A program made the position numbers and the translations under genes. Shown one piece after another: positions 42,602 through 51,237 of a DNA stretch of 64,000 nucleotides; the first letter of the stretch is position 1, and each line of letters opens with the position of its first letter. The notes under the pieces were generated by a model. The model worked only from the letters and a program-made list of their open reading frames with translations, was not told the origin of the DNA and did no database searches. Origin of the DNA: Anaerotruncus rubiinfantis (lineage in GTDB: Bacteria; Bacillota; Clostridia; Oscillospirales; Ruminococcaceae); contig NZ_FKLA01000009.1 in assembly GCF_900078395.1 (NCBI RefSeq), positions 1,130,614 through 1,194,613 on the forward strand, given 5' to 3'.

Positions 42602-43161
42602 TCTACCTGCAGCTTTTCTGGGAATTTTTCAAAATTGGGCTGTTTGCGGTTGGCGGCGGTATGGCAACGCTTCCGTTTTTGCAGAACCTGTCAGAGACAA
42701 CAGGATGGTTCACCACCTCTTTTATCACCGATATGGTGGCGATTTCCGAATCAACGCCGGGGCCGATCGGTATCAATATGGCGACCTATGTCGGGTTTAA
42801 TGTTGCGGGAATTCCCGGCGGAATCCTGGCGACAATTGGCGAAGTGCTGCCATCTATCCTGATCATCACGATTGTATCCAAATCGATGGAGAAGTTTCGG
42901 GAGAGCCCGTTGGTGGACTATGCTTTTTACGGGTTGCGTCCGGCGGTGACGGGGCTGATCGCGGCAGCGGGATGGGATGTTATAAAAGTTTCCATGCTGA
43001 ATGTACAGGCTTTTCTTGCCACACATGCGGTGCTTGACCTGTTTGACCCGATGAAGATCCTTTTCTTTGTTGCCATCTTTTTCTGCATCTGGAAGTTTAA
43101 TAAACATCCTGTGCTGTATATAGCGGTTTCCGCTCTCGTTGGGATCATTGCCAAATTTTAA
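42598..43161 (+). CDS. Chromate transporter family half-protein (C-terminal type)
   Basis: A 187-residue partner of the preceding short CHR protein, with FKIGLFAVGGGMATLPFL (GGG motif) and ESTPGPIGINMATYVGFN. The ATGA overlap (42598-42601) shows coupled translation and an expected heteromeric transporter. It ends the symporter-GGT-CHR operon and is followed by a 21-bp terminator stem. Transport of sulfate, chromate or another anion is possible; nothing in the sequence decides. Confidence 0.87.
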   Translation: MIYLQLFWEFFKIGLFAVGGGMATLPFLQNLSETTGWFTTSFITDMVAISESTPGPIGINMATYVGFNVAGIPGGILATIGEVLPSILIITIVSKSMEKFRESPLVDYAFYGLRPAVTGLIAAAGWDVIKVSMLNVQAFLATHAVLDLFDPMKILFFVAIFFCIWKFNKHPVLYIAVSALVGIIAKF

Positions 43162-43180
43162 AACCCCTTCAACACCCCAT

Positions 43181-43226
43181 AAAAATAGGATGGCAAAGTC
43201 AAATTGACTTTGCCATCCTATTTTTA
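43181..43226. terminator. Bidirectional terminator with perfect 21-bp stem
   Basis: The arms 43181-43201 and 43205-43225 are perfectly complementary with a 3-base AAT loop, with A5 on one end and T5 on the other. It ends the CHR operon and could stop read-through from the tRNA side. Confidence 0.92.
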
Positions 43227-43271
43227 GATGGAATGTAGGCTGTTTTGATCTGAAAACTGCGTTAAAAATAG

Positions 43272-43309
43272 AAAAAAACCGGAAACTTGCAAAATAAACA
43301 AGTTTCCGG
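43272..43309 (-). terminator. Terminator of the tRNA-Val gene
   Basis: On the minus strand an 11-bp stem (CCGGAAACTTG and complement) with a 9-base loop is followed by seven T. Confidence 0.88.
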
Positions 43310-43352
43310 GGACAAAAAAATGCCGCCCGAGCGATTGCCCGAACAGCACCCC

Positions 43353-43428
43353 TGGTGGACGGTAACGGGTTCGAACCGCTGACCCCCTGCACGTCAAGCA
43401 GGTGCTCTACCAGCTGAGCTAACCGTCC
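43353..43428 (-). tRNA. tRNA-Val (anticodon GAC)
   Basis: On the minus strand the gene begins GGACGGT and ends ACCGTCC-A-CCA, giving a perfect 7-bp acceptor stem. The D-arm reads AGCTCAGCTGGTAGAGC, the anticodon stem-loop CCTGC-TTGACGT-GCAGG, and the T-arm contains GGTTCGAACC. The anticodon in the loop is GAC, which reads GUC valine codons. The CCA tail is encoded. It stands alone with its own terminator. Confidence 0.96.
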
Positions 43429-43637
43429 ATATAATTTTGTTTTGACTGCTTGTCTCTCTTAGCGACTTGATTATTATAATATAGTTTTTGCAAAAATGCA
43501 AGTAAAAAAATCAAAAAAGTTGACATAATTTTTTATGCAGGATGTAAAAGAAGTTTTTATAATGGAATCCTGACAGAAATTCGGTAAAACTGTCAATATT
43601 TGACCGGGCTTTCTTGGCAAAACCGACTGAAAGGTAC

Positions 43638-43667
43638 TTGTTCCAGTTGCCGCAACTGTGGTATAAT
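43638..43667 (+). promoter_or_regulatory. Promoter at the first repeat unit
   Basis: TTGTTC (43638-43643), an 18-base spacer, and a TG-extended consensus -10, TGGTATAAT (43659-43667). It could drive ruvC through the repeats. The -35 is weak. Confidence 0.5.
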
Positions 43668-43888
43668 AGCCGAAAAGCGGCTATTATACGGGGGCTTATG
43701 GCCAGGCAGATGTGTCGGCAAAGCCGACTCCCTGCCCGATGGCCCATTATCCCACCGCGCGCTTCGCGCGTGTGGTATAATAGCCGCAGAGCGACTATTA
43801 TACCGGGTTTATGGCCAGGCAGATGCGTCGGCAAAGCCGACTCCCTGCCCGATGGCCCATTATCCCACCGCGCGCTTCGCGCGTGTGG
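43662..43888 (+). repeat. Two tandem 113/114-bp structured repeats upstream of ruvC
   Basis: Unit 1 (43662-43775) and unit 2 (43776-43888) begin TATAATAGCCG and share an almost identical 75-base second half (one T/C change). A third start, TATAAT, occurs at 43889. Each unit holds the palindromes GTATAATAGCCG/CGGCTATTATAC (imperfect in unit 2), GTCGGC-AAA-GCCGAC inside an ATGGCC...GGCCCAT outer stem, and CGCGCG-CTT-CGCGCG. Open frames across it have no family match. It looks like a small non-coding palindromic element duplicated in place. Confidence 0.85.
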
Positions 43889-43990
43889 TATAATAAAACG
43901 TAAAAGCTCCTTCCTGTGCCGGCGCAGCCAGGACGCCCCGAAAGCCGAGGGGAAATACCGCCGGCGGGAAAGGAACTTCGTGGAGGGCCT

Positions 43991-44482
43991 ATGCTGATCC
44001 TTGGAATCGATCCCGGCTATGCCATTGTTGGCTATGGGGCGGTGGACTATACATATGGAAGATTTTCTCCGGTGCGTTTCGGCGCGATCACAACGCCCGC
44101 CGGAATGGAATTTTCGGCACGGCTTGAGATGATTTATCAGGATATGACCGCGCTGCTCGACCGCACGCCGGTGCGGGCGCTTTCGATCGAAAAGCTTTTT
44201 TTCACAAACAACAAAACAACCGCCATCGAGGTGGCCGAGGCGCGCGGAGTGATTCTGCTTTCGGCCAGACAGCACAACGTGCCGGTTTTTGAGTATACGC
44301 CAATGCAGGTTAAACAGAGCGTTGTGGGATACGGCAAGGCGGAAAAGCATCAGGTTATGGAGATGACCCGGCAGCTGCTGGGACTCAGCGAGGTGCCGCG
44401 GCCGGACGACACGGCTGATGCGCTCGCGCTGGCCATTTGCCATGCACACAGTGCAAATTCCCTTTTGACCTATCTCAAATGA
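43991..44482 (+). CDS. ruvC: Crossover junction endodeoxyribonuclease RuvC
   Basis: RuvC resolves Holliday junctions together with RuvAB. The 163-residue protein contains the acidic catalytic residues: Asp7 (LGIDPGY), Glu67 (LSIEKLFF) and Asp140/Asp143 (PDDTADALALAICHAH). ATG 43991 follows GGAGGG; the open frame extends upstream into the repeat region but lacks a ribosome site there. It heads ruvC-ruvA-ruvB, with ruvA starting 49 bases later. Confidence 0.95.
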   Translation: MLILGIDPGYAIVGYGAVDYTYGRFSPVRFGAITTPAGMEFSARLEMIYQDMTALLDRTPVRALSIEKLFFTNNKTTAIEVAEARGVILLSARQHNVPVFEYTPMQVKQSVVGYGKAEKHQVMEMTRQLLGLSEVPRPDDTADALALAICHAHSANSLLTYLK

Positions 44483-44531
44483 ATGCAGGAAATCCGCCCT
44501 CACAGGGTACCTCATAAAAGGAGAAACTGGA

Positions 44532-45140
44532 ATGTATTATTCGCTGACCGGAAAATTGAGCCATCTGGAGGAAGGTTTTGCGGTAGTCAACTGCGCGGGC
44601 GTGGGCTACAAGTGCATGACCACCATGACCACCCTCTCCTGCCTGCCGCCAGTGGGCAGCGAAATTACCTTATACACCCATCTCAATGTGCGGGAGGATG
44701 CGCTCGACCTGTTTGGCTTTTATTCGGAAAGCGAATGCAGCGCGTTTAAAATGCTGATCGCTGTTTCCGGCGTGGGGCCGAAGTCCGCGCTCGCGGTGCT
44801 TTCGGACATGACCCCGGAAAAGCTCTCACTCTGTATTGCGTCGGGCGATGTGAAGAGCCTGACCCGTGCGCCGGGTATCGGCCCGAAGGCCGCGCAGCGG
44901 ATCATCCTGGAGCTCAAGGACAAGATTTCAAACGAAAGCCTGGCGTCCGGAATCGGAGATGTTGCGTTGCAGCTGCGCCAGGAGGAGAGCAACACGAGCG
45001 AAGCGGCGAGCGCGCTGGTGGTGCTCGGTTACAGCCAGTCGCAGGCCGCGCAGGCGCTCGCCGGCATCGACCCGGACACGCCGGTGGACGAGATGATCAA
45101 GCGCGGGCTCAAGGCGCTCGCGGGCCGCATCGAGCGCTGA
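44532..45140 (+). CDS. ruvA: Holliday junction branch migration protein RuvA
   Basis: A 202-residue subunit that binds four-way junctions and loads RuvB. It has the N-terminal OB-fold (MYYSLTGKLSHLEEGFAVVN), two helix-hairpin-helix motifs (SGVGPKSALAVLS and PGIGPKAAQRIILELKDK) and the C-terminal RuvB-binding domain (about 150-202; ASALVVLGYS). AAAAGGAG precedes the ATG. ruvB follows 18 bases after the stop. Confidence 0.95.
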   Translation: MYYSLTGKLSHLEEGFAVVNCAGVGYKCMTTMTTLSCLPPVGSEITLYTHLNVREDALDLFGFYSESECSAFKMLIAVSGVGPKSALAVLSDMTPEKLSLCIASGDVKSLTRAPGIGPKAAQRIILELKDKISNESLASGIGDVALQLRQEESNTSEAASALVVLGYSQSQAAQALAGIDPDTPVDEMIKRGLKALAGRIER

Positions 45141-45158
45141 GGATAAGGAGACGGATGG

Positions 45159-46214
45159 ATGTTTGACAATGAGATGGATTTTGAAAACAGGATCGTGACG
45201 CCCGATTACTCCGCGCAGGACAGCGACGCGGAGCTTTCGCTGCGTCCAAAGACCCTGAACGAGTACATTGGCCAGGAAAAGGTCAAGGAGAATATGAACA
45301 TCTTCATCCAGGCGGCCAAGAAACGGGAAGAACCGCTTGACCATGTACTCCTGTATGGCCCTCCGGGTCTTGGAAAGACAACCCTTTCCGGGATCATTGC
45401 AAACGAGATGCAGGTCAATATCCGCGTGACGAGCGGCCCCGCGATCGAAAAACCGGGGGATTTGGCCGCTTTACTCACAAATCTTGCGCCAAACGATATA
45501 CTATTTATAGATGAGATCCACCGTCTGTCCCGCAGCGTCGAAGAGGTGCTCTACCCCGCGATGGAGGACTATGCGCTGGATATCATCATCGGCAAGGGGC
45601 CGTCCGCGCGGTCGATCCGGATCGACCTGCCGCATTTCACCCTGATTGGCGCCACCACACGCGCCGGGCAGCTGACCGCGCCATTGCGCGACCGGTTCGG
45701 CGTGATCCAGCGGCTGGAGCTTTATTCCAACGAGGAACTCTGCACGATTATCCGGCGCAGCGCCGAGATCCTGGGCATCCAGGTGGAGGAGAGCGGCGCG
45801 TATGAGCTGGCGCGCCGCAGCCGTGGGACCCCGCGTATTGCGAACCGGCTCTTAAAGCGGGTGCGTGATTTCGCGCAGGTGATGGGCAACGGCATCATCA
45901 CCGCCGAGATCGCGGACATCGCCTTAAATCGTCTGGAGATCGACAAGCTGGGGCTTGACAACATCGACCGGCGGGTGCTTACGACGATCATCCGCAATTA
46001 CGGCGGCGGGCCGGTTGGGCTCGACACGCTGGCGGCCGCAATCGGGGAAGAAAGCGTGACGCTTGAGGACGTGGTGGAACCGTTCCTCATGCAGCTGGGT
46101 TTCTTGTCACGCACGCCGCGCGGCCGCTGTGCGACGCTGCCGGCTTATCAGCATCTGGGACTCCGCCCTCCGAAGGACGCGGCGGTTTTGGAACAGCTGA
46201 CCCTTACCGAATGA
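45159..46214 (+). CDS. ruvB: Holliday junction helicase motor RuvB
   Basis: A 351-residue AAA ATPase that drives branch migration. Walker A GPPGLGKT (67-74), Walker [11 protein letters not shown], sensor 1 GATTRAG, sensor 2 and the winged-helix C-terminus with RTPRGR are present. TAAGGAG precedes the ATG. The family length is about 340, so this is complete. It is followed 24 bases later by glmM, a common Bacillota arrangement only in some lineages. Confidence 0.96.
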   Translation: MFDNEMDFENRIVTPDYSAQDSDAELSLRPKTLNEYIGQEKVKENMNIFIQAAKKREEPLDHVLLYGPPGLGKTTLSGIIANEMQVNIRVTSGPAIEKPGDLAALLTNLAPNDILFIDEIHRLSRSVEEVLYPAMEDYALDIIIGKGPSARSIRIDLPHFTLIGATTRAGQLTAPLRDRFGVIQRLELYSNEELCTIIRRSAEILGIQVEESGAYELARRSRGTPRIANRLLKRVRDFAQVMGNGIITAEIADIALNRLEIDKLGLDNIDRRVLTTIIRNYGGGPVGLDTLAAAIGEESVTLEDVVEPFLMQLGFLSRTPRGRCATLPAYQHLGLRPPKDAAVLEQLTLTE

Positions 46215-46238
46215 ATACATACGATAGGAGAACTCTGA

Positions 46239-47594
46239 ATGGGCAGGATTTTTGGAACTGACGGTGTGCGCGGGATTGCCAACGGAGATCTGACGATCGA
46301 GCTTGCGATGCAGATCGGCCGTGCCGCCGGAATGGTTGTGGAGGAGTCGGTTGGCCGCCGCCCGACCGTATTGGTCGGAAAGGACCCCCGCATCTCCTCT
46401 GATATGCTCGAAGCGGCGCTTTCGTCAGGCCTTTGCAGCGCCGGAGCGAATGTGGTGCAGCTTGGCGTGGTGCCGACCCCGGCGGTCGCCTATCTCACGA
46501 CAAAATACGGCGCGGACGCGGGCGTGATGCTCTCGGCCAGCCACAACCCCTTCGAATATAACGGCATCAAAATCTTTTCCGGCGAGGGTTACAAGCTGCT
46601 CGACAGCCAGGAGGAGGAAATCGAGGAGATCGTGCTCGATGGGGCGCGCCCTTTCCCGCTCAAATCGGCGGGGGAGATCGGCGTCATCACCCGCGCGGAA
46701 AATGCGGCGGACGACTATGTAAATTACCTCAAGACCACCGTTGACTGCGACCTTTCCGGCTTGCGGGTGGCGATCGACTGTTCGAACGGCTCGGCCAGCG
46801 TCACAGCGAAAAAACTTTTCTGCGGCTTGGGCGCCGTTTGCGACATTTTCCACGCGGAGCCGGATGGCCGTAATATCAACGAAAAATGCGGCAGCACCCA
46901 CATCGCGGAGCTTGCGAAACTCGTGAAGGCCGGGCGGTACGACGCGGGGCTTGCGTTCGATGGGGACGCCGACCGGTGCCTTGCGGTGGACGAAAACGGC
47001 GAGCTGGTCGATGGAGACCGGCTGATCGCGCTTTTCGCATACCATCTCAAGGAGCAGGGCAAACTGAAAAATAATACCGTTGTGGCGACCGTTATGTCGA
47101 ATCTCGGCTTTTTCAAATTTGCGGAAAAGCACGGCATCGACACCCGCGCCACCCGCGTGGGTGACCGGTATGTGCTTGAAACAATGCGCAATGAGAACTT
47201 TAACATCGGCGGCGAGCAGTCGGGGCATATCATTTTCCTTGACTACATGCCGACCGGGGACGGCCAGCTTTCGGGCGTGCAGCTGCTTTCCCTCTTAAAG
47301 ACCTTCCAAAAACCGCTTTCGCAGGCGGCGAACGTGATGCGCACCTATCCGCAGACGCTCCTGAACATCACGGCGACGGCCGAGATGAAGGAAGCGCTCG
47401 CAAATGATGAAACGGTGCAGCAGGTGATCAATTCCCTCGGGGAGGAGCTCGGCGGCGACGGGCGGATTCTGGTGCGGCCCTCCGGGACCGAGCCGCTCAT
47501 CCGGATCATGGTCGAAGGGCAGGACCACCGGCAGATTGAAGAAATTGCGCGCCGGATTGCCGATGCGATCCAGAAACAGGGCGCAAGACGTTAA
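46239..47594 (+). CDS. glmM: Phosphoglucosamine mutase
   Basis: Converts glucosamine-6-phosphate to glucosamine-1-phosphate for UDP-GlcNAc and peptidoglycan. The 451-residue protein shows FGTDGVRG at the start, the phosphoserine loop SASHNP (about residues 100-105), the magnesium loop DGDADRC and the phosphate-binding loop RPSGTEPLIR. ATAGGAGAA precedes the ATG. It follows ruvB by 24 bases and precedes a methyltransferase gene. Confidence 0.95.
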   Translation: MGRIFGTDGVRGIANGDLTIELAMQIGRAAGMVVEESVGRRPTVLVGKDPRISSDMLEAALSSGLCSAGANVVQLGVVPTPAVAYLTTKYGADAGVMLSASHNPFEYNGIKIFSGEGYKLLDSQEEEIEEIVLDGARPFPLKSAGEIGVITRAENAADDYVNYLKTTVDCDLSGLRVAIDCSNGSASVTAKKLFCGLGAVCDIFHAEPDGRNINEKCGSTHIAELAKLVKAGRYDAGLAFDGDADRCLAVDENGELVDGDRLIALFAYHLKEQGKLKNNTVVATVMSNLGFFKFAEKHGIDTRATRVGDRYVLETMRNENFNIGGEQSGHIIFLDYMPTGDGQLSGVQLLSLLKTFQKPLSQAANVMRTYPQTLLNITATAEMKEALANDETVQQVINSLGEELGGDGRILVRPSGTEPLIRIMVEGQDHRQIEEIARRIADAIQKQGARR

Positions 47595-47613
47595 GACAGA
47601 AAGAGGAAGTTAC

Positions 47614-48483
47614 ATGCGGGCATCAACCGAATGGAAAGACTTTGCGGTTATCGATACAAGCGGCGGGGAAAAGCTGGAGCGATGGGGGGATGTGACCCTC
47701 ATCCGCCCCGACCCACAGGTCATCTGGAATACTCCGAAGGGCCCGGAGTGGAGGTCGGCCGACGCGCGGTACAACCGGTCCTCATCGGGCGGAGGCAGCT
47801 GGGATGCGCGTTCGCTGCGCCGCGACGAGTGGGAGATCTCTTATGGGGATCTGCGTTTTCATATCCGCCCGACCGGATTCAAGCACACCGGGCTTTTTCC
47901 GGAGCAGGCGGTCAATTGGGACCTGATGCGCGGGATCATTGAAAAGGCTGGGCGGCAGCTCAACATCCTGAACCTGTTTGCCTATACCGGCGGCGCGACG
48001 CTTGCCTGCGCGGCGGCGGGCGCGAAGGTCTGCCATGTGGACGCCTCGAAAGGGATGGTCCAGTGGGCGCGGGACAACGCCGCGCTGTCCGGCCTTTCGG
48101 AAAAGCCCATTCGGTGGATTGTTGACGACTGCAAAAAATTTGTGGAACGGGAAATAAGGCGCGGCGTGCGGTACGATGGGATCGTAATGGACCCGCCAAG
48201 TTACGGCCGCGGGCCGGGCGGCGAGGTTTGGAAGCTGGAGGACTGCGTCTTTGACCTGGTGGGGCTCTGTGCCGGAGCGCTTTCGGACAGGCCCGCTTTT
48301 TTCCTTTTAAATTCCTATACGACCGGCCTTTCACCGTCGGTGATGGCGTACATCCTGTCGGTCACGGTGGGCAGACGGTTTGACGGGCGGGTCACCGCTG
48401 ATGAAATTGGGCTTCCGGTTGAAAAGACCGGGCTCACGCTGCCATGCGGTTCGACCGCGGTCTGGCAGGGAGAGCCTTTTTAA
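47614..48483 (+). CDS. Class I SAM-dependent methyltransferase (RlmI/RlmK-like)
   Basis: A 289-residue protein with a Rossmann methyltransferase core. The SAM site NLFAYTGGATLACAAAGAKVCHVDAS is at about 113-138 and the motif IV is DPPSYGRG, the type used by 23S rRNA cytosine-5 or guanine-7 methyltransferases. It lacks the PUA domain of RlmI. rRNA modification is the most likely role. AAAGAGGAAG precedes ATG 47614; the open frame extends into glmM but without a ribosome site. Confidence 0.8.
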   Translation: MRASTEWKDFAVIDTSGGEKLERWGDVTLIRPDPQVIWNTPKGPEWRSADARYNRSSSGGGSWDARSLRRDEWEISYGDLRFHIRPTGFKHTGLFPEQAVNWDLMRGIIEKAGRQLNILNLFAYTGGATLACAAAGAKVCHVDASKGMVQWARDNAALSGLSEKPIRWIVDDCKKFVEREIRRGVRYDGIVMDPPSYGRGPGGEVWKLEDCVFDLVGLCAGALSDRPAFFLLNSYTTGLSPSVMAYILSVTVGRRFDGRVTADEIGLPVEKTGLTLPCGSTAVWQGEPF

Positions 48484-48575
48484 ACAATCTTTGCCGCTGA
48501 AATCCTCTTCCGGAATTTTTGACGCGGTCTCCCGATGGGCGCCGCGGGACTTTAAACAGAAAAGGGAAACGAACG

Positions 48576-49427
48576 ATGCGTGATATCATCACCGCCTCGG
48601 GGGTGACGTTTGGTTACCCCAAGGACAATAACGAACTGAACATCGTGCTGCACGGAATCGACCTGACGATCCGGGAGGGCGAATTTGTCGCGGTGCTTGG
48701 GCACAACGGCTCGGGCAAGAGCACCATTGCCAAGCATATGAACGCGATCCTCCTTCCCAACGAAGGGGAGATGACCGTCTGTGGGATCAATACGAAGGTG
48801 GAGGACCGGCTTTATGAGATCCGGCAGCAGGTGGGCATGGTGTTCCAGAACCCAGACAACCAGATCGTCGCGACCATCGTAGAAGAAGACGTGGCGTTCG
48901 GCCCGGAAAACATGGGGGTCGAGCCCGCCGAAATCCGCCGCCGGGTGGATGAAGCGCTCGCCGACGTGGGCATGACCGAATATAAGACCCACGCGCCGCA
49001 CCAGCTTTCGGGTGGGCAGAAGCAGCGGATCGCCATTGCGGGCATCATCGCGATGCGGCCGCGCTGTATCGTGCTTGATGAGCCGACCGCCATGCTCGAC
49101 CCAAAGGGCCGCAGGGAGGTCCTCTCGACGATCCGGCGGCTGAACCGGGAATTGGGCATCACAGTGGTGCTCATCACCCACTATATGGAGGAAGCCGCCC
49201 AGGCGGGACGGGTTGTTGTGATGAACGACGGCAGGATCCTTTTCGACGCGGCGCCGCGCGAGGTTTTTTCGCATGTGCAGGAACTGAAGGATGTGGGGCT
49301 CGACGTCCCGCAGGCGACCGAGCTCTGCTTTTTGCTGCGCCAGTGCGGGCTTGACCTGCCAAACGACGTACTGACTGAGGACGAATGCGTCGATGCGCTC
49401 GTGAAGCTGCTGGAGGGACACAGATGA
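48576..49427 (+). CDS. ecfA1: ECF transporter ATP-binding protein EcfA1
   Basis: One of the two ATPases that energise group II ECF vitamin/metal importers. The 283-residue protein has Walker A GHNGSGKS (42-49), the signature LSGGQKQR, Walker B CIVLDEPTAMLD and the H-loop ITHYMEEA. AAAGGGAAA precedes ATG 48576. It overlaps ecfA2 by four bases. The complex with EcfA2 and EcfT serves many substrate-binding S subunits encoded elsewhere; none is in the window. Confidence 0.94.
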   Translation: MRDIITASGVTFGYPKDNNELNIVLHGIDLTIREGEFVAVLGHNGSGKSTIAKHMNAILLPNEGEMTVCGINTKVEDRLYEIRQQVGMVFQNPDNQIVATIVEEDVAFGPENMGVEPAEIRRRVDEALADVGMTEYKTHAPHQLSGGQKQRIAIAGIIAMRPRCIVLDEPTAMLDPKGRREVLSTIRRLNRELGITVVLITHYMEEAAQAGRVVVMNDGRILFDAAPREVFSHVQELKDVGLDVPQATELCFLLRQCGLDLPNDVLTEDECVDALVKLLEGHR

Positions 49428-50293
49428 TTGCAATCAAAACCGAAGATCTGACATACACCTACTCTCCCGGCACGCCATTTGAAAAGACCGCCGTCGACCA
49501 TGTGAACCTGGAGATCGAGCAGGGCGAATTTGTCGGCGTGATCGGTCATACCGGATCGGGGAAATCCACCCTGATCCAGCATTTTAACGGGCTGCTCCGG
49601 CCGACCTCCGGCCGGGTGCTGATCGAAGGGACCGACCTGTGGGCCAAGGAGACCAACCTGCGCGAATACCGCTTCAAGGTGGGGCTGGTGTTCCAGTATC
49701 CGGAGTATCAGCTTTTTGAGGAGACAGTTTATAAGGATATTGCCTTCGGGCCGCAGAACATGGGCCTTTCACCGGGACAGGTGGATGAACGGGTGCGGGA
49801 AGCCGCGCGTTTTGTCGGCCTGAAGCCCCACCATATGGAAAAGTCTCCGTTTGAGCTTTCAGGCGGGCAGAAGCGCCGGGTGGCAATCGCGGGGGTGCTC
49901 GCGATGAACCCGGACATCCTGGTGCTCGACGAGCCGACCGCGGGGCTTGACCCGAAGGGGCGCGAACGCATCCTCGGACAGATCAAGCAGTACCACAAGG
50001 AGCGGGGCAGCACAGTGCTGCTCGTTTCGCATTCGATGGAGGACATCGCGAAGTATGCCCACAAGGTGCTGGTGCTCAGCCGCGCGGGTGTCGTGATGTA
50101 CGACGATGTGGCGAAGGTTTTTTCCCGCGCGAAGGAGATCACCGACATCGGCCTTTCGGTCCCGCAGGTCACCCGTATCTTTGACAAGCTGCGGGAGAAG
50201 GGTTACCCGGTGGACGAGAGCGTCTACACAATGGATTTTGCCAAAAATGAGATTCTGCGCCTTTTGGGAAAGGGGGATGGGGCCGATGCTTAG
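49424..50293 (+). CDS. ecfA2: ECF transporter ATP-binding protein EcfA2
   Basis: The partner ATPase of EcfA1. The 289-residue protein has Walker A GHTGSGKS (41-48), signature LSGGQKRR, Walker B ILVLDEPTAGLD and H-loop VSHSMEDI. The ATG overlaps the ecfA1 stop as ATGA and its 3' end overlaps ecfT by eight bases, so all three are translationally coupled. Confidence 0.94.
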   Translation: MIAIKTEDLTYTYSPGTPFEKTAVDHVNLEIEQGEFVGVIGHTGSGKSTLIQHFNGLLRPTSGRVLIEGTDLWAKETNLREYRFKVGLVFQYPEYQLFEETVYKDIAFGPQNMGLSPGQVDERVREAARFVGLKPHHMEKSPFELSGGQKRRVAIAGVLAMNPDILVLDEPTAGLDPKGRERILGQIKQYHKERGSTVLLVSHSMEDIAKYAHKVLVLSRAGVVMYDDVAKVFSRAKEITDIGLSVPQVTRIFDKLREKGYPVDESVYTMDFAKNEILRLLGKGDGADA

Positions 50294-51107
50294 GGATATC
50301 ACCATTGGGCAGTATTTCCCGGGCGATTCGCTCATCCACCGGCTCGATCCGCGCATGAAGATCGTTTTGACGATGGCGTATATCGTCATGCTGTTCGTTG
50401 CGACCAATCCGATCGGCCTTTTGATCGGCATCCTGTTTCTGGTGCTGACCTACGCTGTTTCGAAGATCCCGGGCGCGATGATTTTGAAAAGCCTCAAGCC
50501 GGTCGTGCCGATCATTCTTTTCACAGCGGTGCTCAACATGTTTTTCATCGACGGAAAGGTGCTCTGGCAGTGGTGGGTCATCAAGATCACCCTGCAGGGC
50601 GTCACCACCGCGATTGTGATGTCTATTCGGATTGTTTGTCTCATTGCGGGCACTTCGCTGCTCACCTATACGACCTCTCCGATTGCCCTGACCGACGGCA
50701 TCGAACGGCTCTGCAACCCGCTCAAGCGGTTCAAGCTGCCGGTGCATGAGCTTGCGATGATGATGACCATCGCTCTGCGTTTTATCCCGACCCTCATCGA
50801 GGAGACAGACAAGATCATGTCCGCGCAGAAGGCGCGCGGCGCGGATCTTGAAAGCGGCGGGCTCATCCAGCGCGCCAAGGCGCTGATCCCGATCCTGATC
50901 CCGCTGTTCGTGTCGGCTTTCCGCCGCGCGGACGAGCTGGCGCTCGCGATGGAATGCCGCTGCTACCGTGGCGGAGAGGGCCGTACCCGGATGAAGCAGC
51001 TCAAGATCCACGGCTTCGACATCTGGAGCGCGGTCTTTGTCGGCCTTTGCGTCGCGGGCGTGGTTGCGATCAACCTCTGGGCGCCCGTGCTCCTGCCGAT
51101 GCGCTGA
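50286..51107 (+). CDS. ecfT: ECF transporter transmembrane protein EcfT
   Basis: A 273-residue membrane scaffold that couples the EcfA ATPases to S subunits. It shows the N-terminal GQYFPGDSLIHRLDPRMKI, about five helices, and two cytoplasmic coupling motifs of the Ala-Arg-Gly type (AQKARGADLES and MECRCYRGGEGRT). AAAGGGGG precedes ATG 50286. The open frame extends upstream inside ecfA2. Confidence 0.94.
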   Translation: MLRDITIGQYFPGDSLIHRLDPRMKIVLTMAYIVMLFVATNPIGLLIGILFLVLTYAVSKIPGAMILKSLKPVVPIILFTAVLNMFFIDGKVLWQWWVIKITLQGVTTAIVMSIRIVCLIAGTSLLTYTTSPIALTDGIERLCNPLKRFKLPVHELAMMMTIALRFIPTLIEETDKIMSAQKARGADLESGGLIQRAKALIPILIPLFVSAFRRADELALAMECRCYRGGEGRTRMKQLKIHGFDIWSAVFVGLCVAGVVAINLWAPVLLPMR

Positions 51108-51237
51108 ACAAAACGCCCCCAGCGCAAAGAACAGAAGACTTCGTCTCTCCCAATGCAAGGAGCGCGAAACGCCGGCTTCAGCCCTGAGCTGGCCGTTTGT
51201 TGGGCGCGCGAAGGACACAGAAGAAGGAGGCGGTCGT

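Noticed and set aside
43600..43997. Overlapping open frames through the tandem repeats upstream of ruvC
   Set aside because: They arise from the GC-rich repeat itself; the translated repeats change frame between copies and show no known domain, while the DNA shows clear palindromic structure.
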